Positions 1 to 8,448 of a DNA stretch of 64,000 bases are shown here, in pieces; position 1 is the first letter of the stretch; each line of letters opens with the position of its first letter. The stretch comes from Xiheibacterium sp038325765 (GTDB taxonomy: Bacteria > Myxococcota_A > Polyangia > Nannocystales > Nannocystaceae). A program made the position numbers and the translations under genes. Below the pieces are notes generated by a model. That model searched no databases, was not told the DNA's origin, and saw only the letters and a program-made list of their open reading frames with translations. The stretch spans positions 124,001 through 188,000 of the forward strand of contig JBBQJI010000003.1 of NCBI GenBank assembly GCA_038325765.1, written 5' to 3'.

Positions 1-2412
1 CTGCTGCCGGCGGGGCCGTGGGCGGGCGTCGCCGCCGCTGGCTTCGCGCTCTCGCCCCTGGGGATCTGGGTGCACCGCAACACGTTGACCGAGGCGCTCA
101 CCGGGTTGCTGACGCTGTGCGCGGTGCTCGGGTGCGCCCGCGCGCGGGAGGTCGCGCCCGAGGAGCGCCGCTCGCCCTTCGTCGCCGCGGCGCTGCTGGG
201 CGCGACGGCGTGGGTCCGCGGCAACGCGTGGATCACCGCGCCCGCGGTGCTCGCGGTCCTGTGGGTGCTGCCGTGGGGTCCCGCCCGAGCCCGGGCGACC
301 GCCGCGTATGTTGCCGTGCTCGGCGCGGGGGTGCTCGTCCACGCGGCGACGGTGTTTCCGTATCTGTACGACGAACTGGCGCGGCAGTTCACGGCCATCG
401 TCCAGCCGTCGGGCGCCGCGATCGGAATCGCCTTCGCGTTCGGGATTGCCGGGTGGTGGAGCGTCGACGAGATCGTGTTCGGGCCGCGCTCGCGCCACGG
501 CGCGGCGATCGGCGCGTGGGTGCGACCGCGGCTGCCGTGGGCGCTCGGGGTGGGTTTCGTCGGGGCGCTGATGGCATGGGCGATCCGGGGCGCCGGCACC
601 GAGGGCGCGCCGTACTCGCGGCTCGACGCCCTGGTACCCGGCGTCGGAATCTGGCTGCTCGTGCCCGCGGCGGTGGGCATCGCGCTCGCGCTGCCGGGAT
701 GGGCGCGGCGCACCGACGGCGGCGCCGACGTGTGGCTGTGCGCAATCGGGGCGCTGGTCGTGACGACGCTGTGGGCCTACGCCGGCCGCAACCTGCCGCG
801 GTTCGGCATGTACTACTACGGTCGCTACCTGGTGCCCGAGGTGCTGCCGCTCGGGTGGCTCGCGGCCGCGTTCGCCCTGGCGCGGGCGCACGCACGCTTG
901 GTGCGTCTGGTCCCTGGGCCCTTTGGCAGACGCGGTGTCACTGCGGCCATCGGGTCCGTCGCGATGGTCCTGCTGGGCGTCACCGCGTGGCCGCTGTTCA
1001 CCACGCCGACCCTGCTGCGCGAGTACGACGGCGCCGGTCGCATCGTCGACGCGATCGCCGAGCGCGTGCCCGTAGACGCCGTGGTGATCGCCGGCGGCGA
1101 GGGCTGGCACTCCGGTCACACCTTCAACCAAGTCGCGGGCGCGCTCGCCATGCGCCACGGCCGGTCGGTGGTGCCCTATGCCAGTCGCGAGCTCGCCTAC
1201 GCCACGCTGCACGCGCTGCTCGTCGATGGCCCGGCGGCGACGGGCACCGCGGCACCGCGCGTATTCTTGCTGGTGAACGAGGCGACGCACGTGCTCGCAG
1301 CACCCGTGCGCGGCGAGCCGATCGCCGCCCTCGACGACGGGTTGCCGCCGCCGTTCGCCGCGCGGTCGGTGACGCTGCTCGAGCTCGTCACCGACCGCCT
1401 GACGCCCACCCTCGACACGCTGCCGACCGCCGTCACCCGCGACGCGCTGCGCATGGCGTTGGTCGAGGTCGTCGTGGATCCGGGGGCATCGGTGCGGCGC
1501 GTCGACGTGCACGCCGGCGAAGGTGCGGCGGGCGTCGACATCGCCGGCGACACCGGGGGATGTCTGTCGGCGACGGATCCGGTGGTGATCACGATCGATG
1601 CCGACATCGCCGCCGACATCGCGGCCATCGTGCTCGTCGCGGATCCCGAGCACGCCGCCGGGGTCGACGACTGGGAGATCGCGATCGATGGTGAGCCGCG
1701 CAGCACCCGGGTGCCGGGGGTGGCCGCCCGGTCCCACGCGACGCTGGGCCCGTTCGCGACGCCGCAGCGCGTGCGCACGATCGCGGTGCGTGGGGCCAGC
1801 CACGCGATGAAGGGCGCTCGCTGCCCCCACGGCGCGCTGCGGGAGCTGCGTCTGCTCGGGCCCGAGCACGGCGCGCTGGGCGACGCGCCGGCCGAGTCGG
1901 TGGTGTTGCTGCCCACCCGCGACCTCGGCCACCGCGTGACGCCGGTGCGATGGGTCTCGGGGCGCGGGTTGTCGCGCGCGCGCCCCCAGCAGATCGGGGC
2001 GATGGGCGAGCCGGCGAGGTCGCGGGCGACGAGCCTCGAGCTCACCAGCGCCTCACCGATCGCGTGGGTCCCCGAGCCCCTGGCGCCGGGGCGCTACGAC
2101 ATCGTCGTGAACCTCACCGCGGCCCAGCTCTCCGCCGATGCGCGCATCCGGGTGTGGGCCGACGACGTGCTCGTCGGTGAGATCGATCCGCCCGAGGCGC
2201 GCACGCGGAGCTGGCAGTCGCCGCCGCTGCCGTTCACCGCTGGGGTGGTCGCCACGCGTTGGCGTCTCGAGCTCGTCGGTGCCGACGACGACGACGTCGC
2301 GATGGTCCGCGATCTCGGCGGGTTCTCCCGATCGGGCGGCTTCTCCCGACAGGGCGGCTTCTCCCGACAGGGCGGCTTCTCCCGACCGGGCGGCTTCTCC
2401 CGAAAGGAGTGA
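1..2412 (+). CDS. Multi-pass membrane protein, GT-C glycosyltransferase-like (5' partial)
   Basis: Frame 1 is open from the first base, so the gene starts before the window; 803 codons are visible. The first ~350 residues hold about eight hydrophobic segments, including a short loop with a WVRGNAW motif that recalls GT-39/ArnT-type polyprenyl-linked sugar transferases. The MYYYGRYLVPE loop precedes one of the last membrane spans. The remaining ~430 residues look soluble and periplasmic, beta-rich with two probable carbohydrate-binding-like halves. The protein ends in five near-identical GGFSR-X repeats and then Lys-Glu. The catalytic Asp of GT-C enzymes would lie in the missing N-terminus, so transferase function is inferred only from topology. 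It could equally be an O-antigen or surface-glycan ligase-like protein. Confidence 0.6.
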   Translation: MLPAGPWAGVAAAGFALSPLGIWVHRNTLTEALTGLLTLCAVLGCARAREVAPEERRSPFVAAALLGATAWVRGNAWITAPAVLAVLWVLPWGPARARATAAYVAVLGAGVLVHAATVFPYLYDELARQFTAIVQPSGAAIGIAFAFGIAGWWSVDEIVFGPRSRHGAAIGAWVRPRLPWALGVGFVGALMAWAIRGAGTEGAPYSRLDALVPGVGIWLLVPAAVGIALALPGWARRTDGGADVWLCAIGALVVTTLWAYAGRNLPRFGMYYYGRYLVPEVLPLGWLAAAFALARAHARLVRLVPGPFGRRGVTAAIGSVAMVLLGVTAWPLFTTPTLLREYDGAGRIVDAIAERVPVDAVVIAGGEGWHSGHTFNQVAGALAMRHGRSVVPYASRELAYATLHALLVDGPAATGTAAPRVFLLVNEATHVLAAPVRGEPIAALDDGLPPPFAARSVTLLELVTDRLTPTLDTLPTAVTRDALRMALVEVVVDPGASVRRVDVHAGEGAAGVDIAGDTGGCLSATDPVVITIDADIAADIAAIVLVADPEHAAGVDDWEIAIDGEPRSTRVPGVAARSHATLGPFATPQRVRTIAVRGASHAMKGARCPHGALRELRLLGPEHGALGDAPAESVVLLPTRDLGHRVTPVRWVSGRGLSRARPQQIGAMGEPARSRATSLELTSASPIAWVPEPLAPGRYDIVVNLTAAQLSADARIRVWADDVLVGEIDPPEARTRSWQSPPLPFTAGVVATRWRLELVGADDDDVAMVRDLGGFSRSGGFSRQGGFSRQGGFSRPGGFSRKE
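2317..2406 (+). repeat. Five 18-bp tandem repeats in the 3' end of a CDS
   Basis: Five head-to-tail 18-bp units with core GGCGGCTTCTCCCGACAG differ only at a few positions, mostly the last three bases (TCG, CAG, CAG, CCG, AAG). They are in frame and encode GGFSR followed by S, Q, Q, P or K. The repeat stops 6 bp before the stop codon. Confidence 0.95.
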
Positions 2413-2462
2413 GCTCCGAACGGCCCAAGCCGCACACAGGGACCTCGGACGGCGCCCGGTGA

Positions 2463-2468
2463 TACACT
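2463..2468 (+). promoter_or_regulatory. Candidate -10 element for the SDR operon
   Basis: TACACT lies 9 nt before the GTG start at 2478. No convincing -35 is visible. The spacing would put the transcript start almost on the start codon, implying a leaderless mRNA. The same arrangement appears before other genes in this window. Confidence 0.3.
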
Positions 2469-2477
2469 GCCGCGCAC

Positions 2478-3248
2478 GTGAGCACCGAGCGACGGTTGGC
2501 CCTCATCACGGGTGCGAGTCGCGGCATCGGGGCCGCGATCACCACCGCCCTCGCGGCGTCGTGCGATCTGGTGCTGGTGGCACGGACCACGGCGGCGCTC
2601 GAGTCGGTGACCACCGCCGCCACAGCCGCCGGGGCAGAGGTTCGCGGGGCGTTCGGCGCGGCGCTCGACGACGCGGACGCGACCGCGGCGCTGGTCGACA
2701 CGCTGCGCGCGATGCCGATCGACGTGCTGGTGTGCAACGCCGGCATCGCCCCGTCGGCGCCGCTGGGCAAGACCGACGACGCGATGTGGCGGCGGGTCAT
2801 GGCGGTGAACCTCGACGCGCCCTTCCAGCTGTCGAGGGCGTTGGTGCCGGCGATGGCCAAGCGTGGCTGGGGCCGCGTCGTGCACATCGCCTCGACCGCG
2901 GCGCTCAAAGGGTACCGCTACACGGCCGCTTACGCGGCGAGCAAGGGCGGGCTGGTCGCGCTGATGCGGTCGACGGCGGCCGAGGTCGCGGGCAGCGGCG
3001 TGACCGTCAACGCGATCTGCCCCGGCTTCGTCGACACCGACATCGTCGCCGACGCCGCCCAGCTGATCAGCGCCCGCAGCGGCCGCGACCCGGCCGCGGC
3101 GCGGGCAGAGTTCGCCGGTTTCTCGCCGCAGCGACGGTTGGTGCAGCCGGGCGAGGTGGCAGCCCTCACCGCTTACCTCGTGTCCGACGCCGCGGCGGCG
3201 ATCCACGGCCAAGCCATCGCCCTCGACGGCGGGGAGACCACGTTGTGA
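2478..3248 (+). CDS. SDR family NAD(P)-dependent oxidoreductase
   Basis: A 256-residue classical short-chain dehydrogenase. The dinucleotide-binding TGASRGIG motif is at residues 11-18, the structural NAG at 87-89, and the catalytic Ser139, Tyr152 and Lys156 (YAASK) are all present, followed by the usual PG turn at 182-183. It most likely oxidises or reduces a hydroxyacyl-CoA (FabG/3-hydroxyacyl-CoA dehydrogenase type). A GTG start is chosen because the Rossmann strand begins about five residues later. It heads a four-gene operon; its stop overlaps the next start by 4 bp (GTGA). Next to a crotonase and an acyl-CoA dehydrogenase, a role in acyl- or aryl-CoA catabolism is likely. The exact substrate cannot be read from the sequence. 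Confidence 0.9.
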   Translation: MSTERRLALITGASRGIGAAITTALAASCDLVLVARTTAALESVTTAATAAGAEVRGAFGAALDDADATAALVDTLRAMPIDVLVCNAGIAPSAPLGKTDDAMWRRVMAVNLDAPFQLSRALVPAMAKRGWGRVVHIASTAALKGYRYTAAYAASKGGLVALMRSTAAEVAGSGVTVNAICPGFVDTDIVADAAQLISARSGRDPAAARAEFAGFSPQRRLVQPGEVAALTAYLVSDAAAAIHGQAIALDGGETTL

Positions 3249-3685
3249 GCCAGCATCGACCCATCCAACCCCCGGGCTGGGCGCCGCCCCGCGGCTACAG
3301 CAACGGCATGATCGGCGAAGGCCGCACCTTGGCGATCGCGGGGCAGATCGCCTGGGATGCGCGGTGCAACATCGTCTCGGACGAGCTGGCGGCGCAGTTC
3401 AGGCAGTGCCTCGCCAACGTCGTCGACATCGTGCGCGCGGCCGGTGGCGAGCCCGGCGACGTGCTGTCGCTGACCGTGTACGTCGTCGATCGTCAGCGCT
3501 ACATCGACGCCACCAAGGAGATCGGCGCCGCGTGGCGCGAGCTGTTCGGGCGCCACTATCCCGCGATGGCGCTGGTCCAGGTCGCGGCCCTGCTCGAGCC
3601 GCGGGCGCAGGTGGAGATCCAGGGCCTCGCGCTGCTCGGCCCAACCCCGAGCCCGGCCCAGATCCCGAGCTCAGAGGCCCCATGA
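3245..3685 (+). CDS. RidA/YjgF family enamine/imine deaminase
   Basis: A 146-residue RidA (YjgF/YER057c/UK114) protein, close to the family's usual length with a short Pro-rich tail. The N-terminal YSNGMIGEGRTLAIAGQIAWD stretch and the C-terminal PRAQVEIQGLALL segment match the family fold, including the Arg that contacts the substrate carboxylate in RidA. Family members hydrolyse reactive enamines and imines to ketones and ammonia. The GTG start overlaps the SDR stop, and its own TGA overlaps the crotonase ATG. Placement inside a CoA-ester catabolic operon suggests a dedicated deaminase step, as in aminobenzoyl-CoA breakdown, rather than general enamine clearing. That pathway role is inferred. 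Confidence 0.88.
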   Translation: MSQHRPIQPPGWAPPRGYSNGMIGEGRTLAIAGQIAWDARCNIVSDELAAQFRQCLANVVDIVRAAGGEPGDVLSLTVYVVDRQRYIDATKEIGAAWRELFGRHYPAMALVQVAALLEPRAQVEIQGLALLGPTPSPAQIPSSEAP

Positions 3686-4524
3686 CCCCCCCCGATCAAG
3701 CGCCCCTGCCACTGCCGACGCCGGCCTCGTTCCACTACGAGGAGCAAGATGGCGTCGGCATCATCACCCTCGATCGTCCCGATCGCTTCAACGCGCTCAC
3801 CTTCGCGGTGTACCGCGAGCTCACCGACTTGTTCGCCGTGATCGACCGGCGGTCGCCCGTGCAAGGCGGCGCCCGGGCGTTGGTGCTCCGCGGCCGCGGT
3901 CGGGCGTTCTGCAGCGGCGGCGACGTCGAGGACATCATCGGTCACCTGTTCGCCCGCGACACCGAGGGTCTGCTCGACTTCACGCGGATGACCGGCGAGC
4001 TCATCCACAACATGCGGCGCTGCCGGCTGCCGATCGTCGCCAGCATCAAGCGCGTCGCCGCCGGCGCCGGCGCGGTGATGGCCCTCGCCTCGGATCTACG
4101 GGTCATGGGCCGCTCCTCGTTCTTCGCGTTCTTGTTCCCGCAGGTGGGGCTCTCGGGCGCCGACATGGGCGCGAGCTGGCTGCTGCCGCGCCTGGTGGGG
4201 CTGGGCAACGCCACCGAGATCCTGATGACGGGGGATCGGGTGTCGGCCGAGCGCTGCGAGCGGATCGGGCTGTGCAACGCGGTGGTCGACGACGAGGATC
4301 CCGAAGCAGTCGACGCGGCCGCGATCGCATGGGCGACGCGGCTCGCGGGCGGTCCCCACTTCGCGCTGCGCATGACCAAGCAGATGCTCGGGGCCGAGCT
4401 CGAACTCGGTCTCGGCGCCGCGATCGAGGCCGAGGCCCAGGCCCAGGCGATCTGCATGCAACACCCCGACTTCCGCGAGGCCCACGAGGCGTGGAAGGCC
4501 GGGCGGCCCCCGAAGTGGCGGTGA
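3682..4524 (+). CDS. Enoyl-CoA hydratase/isomerase (crotonase) family protein
   Basis: A 280-residue crotonase-fold protein. The first oxyanion-hole segment GRGRAFCSGGD spans residues 71-81. The second is KRVAAGAGAVMALASDLR (123-140), less Gly-rich than the usual AxGGG motif. The segment where classical hydratases carry a catalytic Glu reads GLSGADMGASWLLPR (156-170), with Asp161 nearby instead, so the reaction may be a hydrolase, isomerase or ring-cleaving variant rather than simple hydration. It overlaps RidA by 4 bp and is followed 4 bp later by the acyl-CoA dehydrogenase. Family assignment is firm; reaction and substrate are not. Confidence 0.88.
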   Translation: MTPPDQAPLPLPTPASFHYEEQDGVGIITLDRPDRFNALTFAVYRELTDLFAVIDRRSPVQGGARALVLRGRGRAFCSGGDVEDIIGHLFARDTEGLLDFTRMTGELIHNMRRCRLPIVASIKRVAAGAGAVMALASDLRVMGRSSFFAFLFPQVGLSGADMGASWLLPRLVGLGNATEILMTGDRVSAERCERIGLCNAVVDDEDPEAVDAAAIAWATRLAGGPHFALRMTKQMLGAELELGLGAAIEAEAQAQAICMQHPDFREAHEAWKAGRPPKWR

Positions 4525-4528
4525 GACC

Positions 4529-5719
4529 ATGATGTTCGCCAACCGAATCCTCGATCGTCGGCTCGGCGTCATCGAGGGCGACCCCGACACGTGGCGCGCG
4601 CTCGAGGACACGCTCGCACAGTTCTGCGCCGCGATCACGGCCGAGGCGATCGACGATCGCGACGAGAACACTGCGGCCCGCACCTACGTCGCCCGCCTGG
4701 CCGCGGCGGGGCTGCTGCGCCACGTGGTGCCCGCGGCCTACGGCGGAGCCGCGCCGCAGCTGCGCACGACCGCGCTGTGCCTCATCCGCCAGTGGCTGGC
4801 CCGGATCTCGGGCGCGCTCGACAGCGCGTTCGTGATGCAGGGCCTGGGCAGCTACGCCGTGGGCATCGGCGGTGCCGAGGCCCTGCGCGCATCGCTGCTG
4901 CCCAAGGTGGTCGCGGGGGAGGTCATCTGCGCCTTCGCCCTGACCGAGCCCGAGGCCGGCTCCGACGTGGGCGCGATGGCCACGACCGCGACGCCGCAGG
5001 CAGGCGGCGGCGTGGTGCTCGACGGCGAGAAGTGCTTCATCTCCAACGCCCCGATCGCGGGCAGCTACGTGGTGTTCGCCCGCGAAGCCCCCGAGGCGGG
5101 CACAGACCCCGGCGCCAAACCGCGCTACGGCGCGTTCTGGATCCCCGGCGATGCGCCCGGCATCACGGTCGAGCCGATCCAGGTGATCGCGCCCCACCCC
5201 ATCGGCACCGTGCGGCTGCGCGGCGTCGAGGTGCCCGCCGCCCATCGCCTGGGGCGCGTCGGCGAGGGATTGCGCCTGGCCTTCGGCACCCTCGACGTGT
5301 TCCGGATCTCTGTGGGTGGGGCGGCGCTCGGCTTCGCCGACCGGGCGCTTTGCGAGACGGTCGCGCACCTGCGCAGCCGCGTGCAGTTCGGCAAGCCGCT
5401 CGCGAACCAGCAGGGCCTGCGTTTCGCCGTCGCCGACGTCGCCACCGAGCACGTCGCGGCGCAGATGTTGGTGTATCGCGCGGCGGGTGCCCGCGATCGC
5501 GGCGAGGCGACGCCCGAGGACAGCGCCGTCGCAAAGTTGTACGCCACCGAGAGCGCCCAGCGCGTCATCGATCGCGCGGTGCAATCGCTGGGCGGCCTCG
5601 GCGTCACGGTGGGCTCGGCGACCGAGCGGCTGTATCGGGAGATCCGTGCCCTGCGGATCTACGAAGGCACGAGCGAGATCCAGAAGCTGGTCATCGCCCG
5701 TGCCCTGTTCGATGGCTGA
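4529..5719 (+). CDS. Acyl-CoA dehydrogenase
   Basis: A 396-residue FAD-dependent acyl-CoA dehydrogenase of normal length. The FAD/substrate signature LTEPEAGSDVG is at residues 138-148, the flavin-contacting RVQFGKPL motif is in the C-terminal domain, and the catalytic base is Glu379 in the RIYEGTSEIQ motif. The enzyme introduces an alpha-beta double bond into an acyl-CoA and passes electrons to ETF. Two ATGs are adjacent at the start; the first is used. It is the last gene of the SDR-RidA-crotonase operon and is followed by a convergent gene after 33 bp. The substrate is unassigned; the company of RidA favours a branched or alicyclic acyl-CoA derived from an aromatic compound. Confidence 0.92.
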   Translation: MMFANRILDRRLGVIEGDPDTWRALEDTLAQFCAAITAEAIDDRDENTAARTYVARLAAAGLLRHVVPAAYGGAAPQLRTTALCLIRQWLARISGALDSAFVMQGLGSYAVGIGGAEALRASLLPKVVAGEVICAFALTEPEAGSDVGAMATTATPQAGGGVVLDGEKCFISNAPIAGSYVVFAREAPEAGTDPGAKPRYGAFWIPGDAPGITVEPIQVIAPHPIGTVRLRGVEVPAAHRLGRVGEGLRLAFGTLDVFRISVGGAALGFADRALCETVAHLRSRVQFGKPLANQQGLRFAVADVATEHVAAQMLVYRAAGARDRGEATPEDSAVAKLYATESAQRVIDRAVQSLGGLGVTVGSATERLYREIRALRIYEGTSEIQKLVIARALFDG

Positions 5720-5752
5720 CGGCAGCCGCCGCCGGCGTGCTCGGCGGTGGCC

Positions 5753-7204
5753 CTACAGCGCGCGGTACTTCATGACCAGACCGTTGGTCTGCTCGCCGAA
5801 CACGGACTCGAATCCGCCGGCAACCACGTCACCGTCGGGGTGCTCGACCGCGTAGTTGAACTGGTCGCCGAGCTTCTCGTTGCCATAGATCGCGCCCCAC
5901 AGGCCGTTGCCGTCGGTATCGTACACCCGCAGCGCGGCGTCGTAGTTGGTGGCGGTGACCCGTGTGGTGCCGGCGACGTAGATCGTGCCGGTAGGGCCGA
6001 CCGACATGCCCGACGCGAGATCGTCGCTGCCGTCGATGTCGGTCACGATGGCCCAGGTCTCGGTCCAGGTCGGATCGTACTTGCGCACCACGAAGTCGTC
6101 GAAGGTAGCGCCGGGCGCCGCGGTGCCCGCGGCGACGAAGTTGCCGTCGACGTCGATGGTAAGGTCAGCGGCGCGGAAGTCGAACACCTGGATGTCATCC
6201 ACCAGCGGCGTGCCGTCGGTGTCGAAGCCGATCGCAGTGGCGAAGGCTCCGTCTGCACCCTCTTCGTTGCCGAACATCCAGGCGGTGCCTTCGCCGTCCA
6301 CGACCACGGATCGGCCGAAGTCGGCCCCGCCCTCGGCGCCGGTGTGGCCCGACTGCCAGAGCTCGACGCCGTCCGCGTCGTACTTGCCGATCCACATGTC
6401 CCAGTCCTGCGTGCCGATGCGGAACGAGCCGACGACGTACAGGTTGCCGTCGGCGTCCACGACGACGTCGCTCGCCGAGTCGGCGTCGTCGGGCTCCCCC
6501 TTGCCCATCCCCGGGCCGTCCTGGACCACCTCCCACTCGAACTCCTGGGTGGTGCCGTCGACCCGCGCAATGAAGATGTCGTCGCCGCTGGTCTCGGTCT
6601 CGACGGTACCAGCGATGATGATGTCACCGTCGTCGAGCAACGCGAGGGCAGCACCCTCCTCGTCGCCGCCGAACGGCGCGTTGTAGCTCACCGTCCAGAC
6701 CTCGGCTCCCTCGGCGTCGTATTGGCGCAGCCACAGGTTGAAGCCCTCGTCGGTCGCGCGCTCGCGACCGACGACATAGATGTTGCCCGCGCCGTCGACG
6801 GCCACCTCGGCCACGAAGTCATTGTTCGACGCCGACCCGTCGTGCGACTCGGTCCACACGACCTCGTACGGGATCGTGCACGTCGCCGAGCACTCGTCGC
6901 CGTCCAGTTCGTTGCCGTCGTCGCACTCCTCGCCGTCCTCGAGCGTCCCGTCGCCGCACCCGGCCACGTTACCTGTGGAGCTCGAGCTGTCCACGCCCGT
7001 GGTCGGATCGGTGGCGGTCGGTTCGCCGGTCGTGGAGCCCGAGCTGTCGGCCGGCGCGGTGGTCGGGGCGACGGTGGGATCGGACGACGACGAGTCCTCC
7101 GATGCGCCGGTGGGACCGGTCTCGGCATCGACCGGGTTGTCTTCTCCACAGGCGGCGGCGACGAGGGCGAGCGAAGGAAGCATGAGCCAGGTTCGAATCG
7201 ACAT
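5753..7204 (-). CDS. Cys-rich DUF4215-type lipoprotein with propeller-like repeats
   Basis: A 483-residue predicted lipoprotein. MSIRTWLMLPSLALVAAAC is a lipoprotein signal with the lipidated Cys at 19. A Ser/Thr/Pro/Asp-rich linker follows (about 22-80), then a DUF4215/myxobacterial Cys-rich repeat (Cys83-Cys109, CGDGTLEDGEECDDGN type). The rest repeats motifs such as DGAGNIYVVG, DADGNLYVVG and GPTGTIYVAG, typical of SBBP/beta-propeller surface proteins. The start was set at the signal peptide; upstream in-frame codons lack signal character. It is probably anchored at the cell surface. This architecture is common in Nannocystaceae and Polyangia. The ligand or role is unknown. Confidence 0.88.
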   Translation of the reverse strand: MSIRTWLMLPSLALVAAACGEDNPVDAETGPTGASEDSSSSDPTVAPTTAPADSSGSTTGEPTATDPTTGVDSSSSTGNVAGCGDGTLEDGEECDDGNELDGDECSATCTIPYEVVWTESHDGSASNNDFVAEVAVDGAGNIYVVGRERATDEGFNLWLRQYDAEGAEVWTVSYNAPFGGDEEGAALALLDDGDIIIAGTVETETSGDDIFIARVDGTTQEFEWEVVQDGPGMGKGEPDDADSASDVVVDADGNLYVVGSFRIGTQDWDMWIGKYDADGVELWQSGHTGAEGGADFGRSVVVDGEGTAWMFGNEEGADGAFATAIGFDTDGTPLVDDIQVFDFRAADLTIDVDGNFVAAGTAAPGATFDDFVVRKYDPTWTETWAIVTDIDGSDDLASGMSVGPTGTIYVAGTTRVTATNYDAALRVYDTDGNGLWGAIYGNEKLGDQFNYAVEHPDGDVVAGGFESVFGEQTNGLVMKYRAL

Positions 7205-7211
7205 GGCGCGA

Positions 7212-7240
7212 AGTTTGGTCGTGTCGGATCCGGGGCGCAA
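7212..7240 (-). promoter_or_regulatory. Candidate sigma-70 promoter of the DUF4215 lipoprotein
   Basis: On the minus strand TTGCGC (7240-7235) and CAAACT (7217-7212) are separated by exactly 17 bp, and the -10 ends 7 nt before the ATG at 7204. Match quality is modest (-10 three of six). The short leader fits the leaderless pattern seen elsewhere in the window. The rest of 7205-7437 contains no gene I can support. Confidence 0.3.
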
Positions 7241-7437
7241 CCGCGATGTCGCCGAAGCGATACCTACCGCGACCGATCGTGGGACATGGGCGTTTCGACG
7301 GGAGCACGAGGTGCGTAGCGACACCGTGGAGTCGCGCCGCAGGGCGGGGTTTCGTGCGTGGGCGTGAGGTCCCGCGTATGGCGATGGGACCCACGCGATG
7401 GGCCGCCGCGGCACAGCGGGTGCGGCCGGCCCCGCGA

Positions 7438-8448
7438 TCACGCCCCAGGGCGGCGAAAGGCCGTGAGCAGCTCGGCCGCCGCGGCCTCGGGCGCGAGGGT
7501 GCCCGCCCCGATCGCAGCACCCCGCGCGCGCAGGCCTTCGCGGACGCGGGGATCACCGAGCACCGCCCGCCGCACCGCTTCGAGCAGCGCGACCTCGGTC
7601 CACCGCAGCCGCTGCGCCGCGCGTTGCCGATCCCACTGACCGCTCGCGTGCAAGAGCGCGCGGTGCTCGGCCACCGCCGCGATCACGCCCTCGATCCCGC
7701 GGTGCTCGAGCGCCGAGCACTCGAGCATCGGCACCGTCCAGCCGGCGTGCCGGGGTTCGATATACGCCAGCGCCTGGGCATACTCGCCGCGGGTGCGCGC
7801 CGCAGCGTGGACGTTGTCGCCGTCGGCCTTGGGTACGACCACGACGTCGGTGCACTCGAGCAGGCCGCGCTTGATCCCCTGGAGCTCGTCGCCGCCGCAG
7901 GCCGCCACCAGCACGACGAGCGTGTCGACCAGATCGGCGACATCGGCCTCGGACTGGCCCACGCCCACGGTCTCGACGATCACGATGTCGAAGCCGGCGG
8001 CCTCGCACAGGCGCATCACCTCGGCCGTGCGCGCCGCGACGCCGCCGAGCACACCCTGGGCCGGCGATGGCCGGATGAACGCCGAAGGCTCCCGCGCCAG
8101 CTTGGCCATGCGGGTCTTGTCGCCGAGGATGCTGCCGCCGGTGCGCGCGGAACTCGGATCGATCGCGAGCACGGCGACGCGGTGTCCCGCGGCGAGCCAT
8201 GCCATGCCCAACGCGTCGATGATCGTGCTCTTGCCGACGCCCGGTGGGCCCGAGATGCCGATGCGATGGCTGTCGCCCGCGCCATCCGGGGTCCCACTTG
8301 GCGCCTGCGGTCCGACCGCCTGTAGCAGCGCGAGTGCCCGCGCCCGATCGTCCTCGCGCAGGCTCTCGACCAACGTCACCGCGCGCGCCAGGGCGACGCG
8401 ATGACCGGCCCGCAGCCCCGCAGCGAGGGCCGCGACGTCGACGCTCAC
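7438..8448 (-). CDS. meaB: Methylmalonyl-CoA mutase-associated GTPase (G-protein chaperone)
   Basis: A 336-residue MeaB/ArgK-type G3E GTPase. Walker A is GPPGVGKS at residues 67-74; the downstream IDPSSARTGGSILGDKTRM and ETVGVGQSE motifs are the family's switch regions. MeaB uses GTP to gate delivery of adenosylcobalamin to methylmalonyl-CoA mutase and to eject damaged cofactor. The GTG start overlaps the mutB stop (GTGA), so it is probably translationally coupled as the third gene of mutA-mutB-meaB. The C-terminal Ala-rich tail is somewhat longer than usual. The arrangement makes the assignment secure. Confidence 0.95.
   Translation of the reverse strand: MSVDVAALAAGLRAGHRVALARAVTLVESLREDDRARALALLQAVGPQAPSGTPDGAGDSHRIGISGPPGVGKSTIIDALGMAWLAAGHRVAVLAIDPSSARTGGSILGDKTRMAKLAREPSAFIRPSPAQGVLGGVAARTAEVMRLCEAAGFDIVIVETVGVGQSEADVADLVDTLVVLVAACGGDELQGIKRGLLECTDVVVVPKADGDNVHAAARTRGEYAQALAYIEPRHAGWTVPMLECSALEHRGIEGVIAAVAEHRALLHASGQWDRQRAAQRLRWTEVALLEAVRRAVLGDPRVREGLRARGAAIGAGTLAPEAAAAELLTAFRRPGA

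Noticed and set aside
2317..2406. CRISPR-like or intergenic repeat
   Set aside because: It lies inside an open frame with 18-bp units and no spacers.
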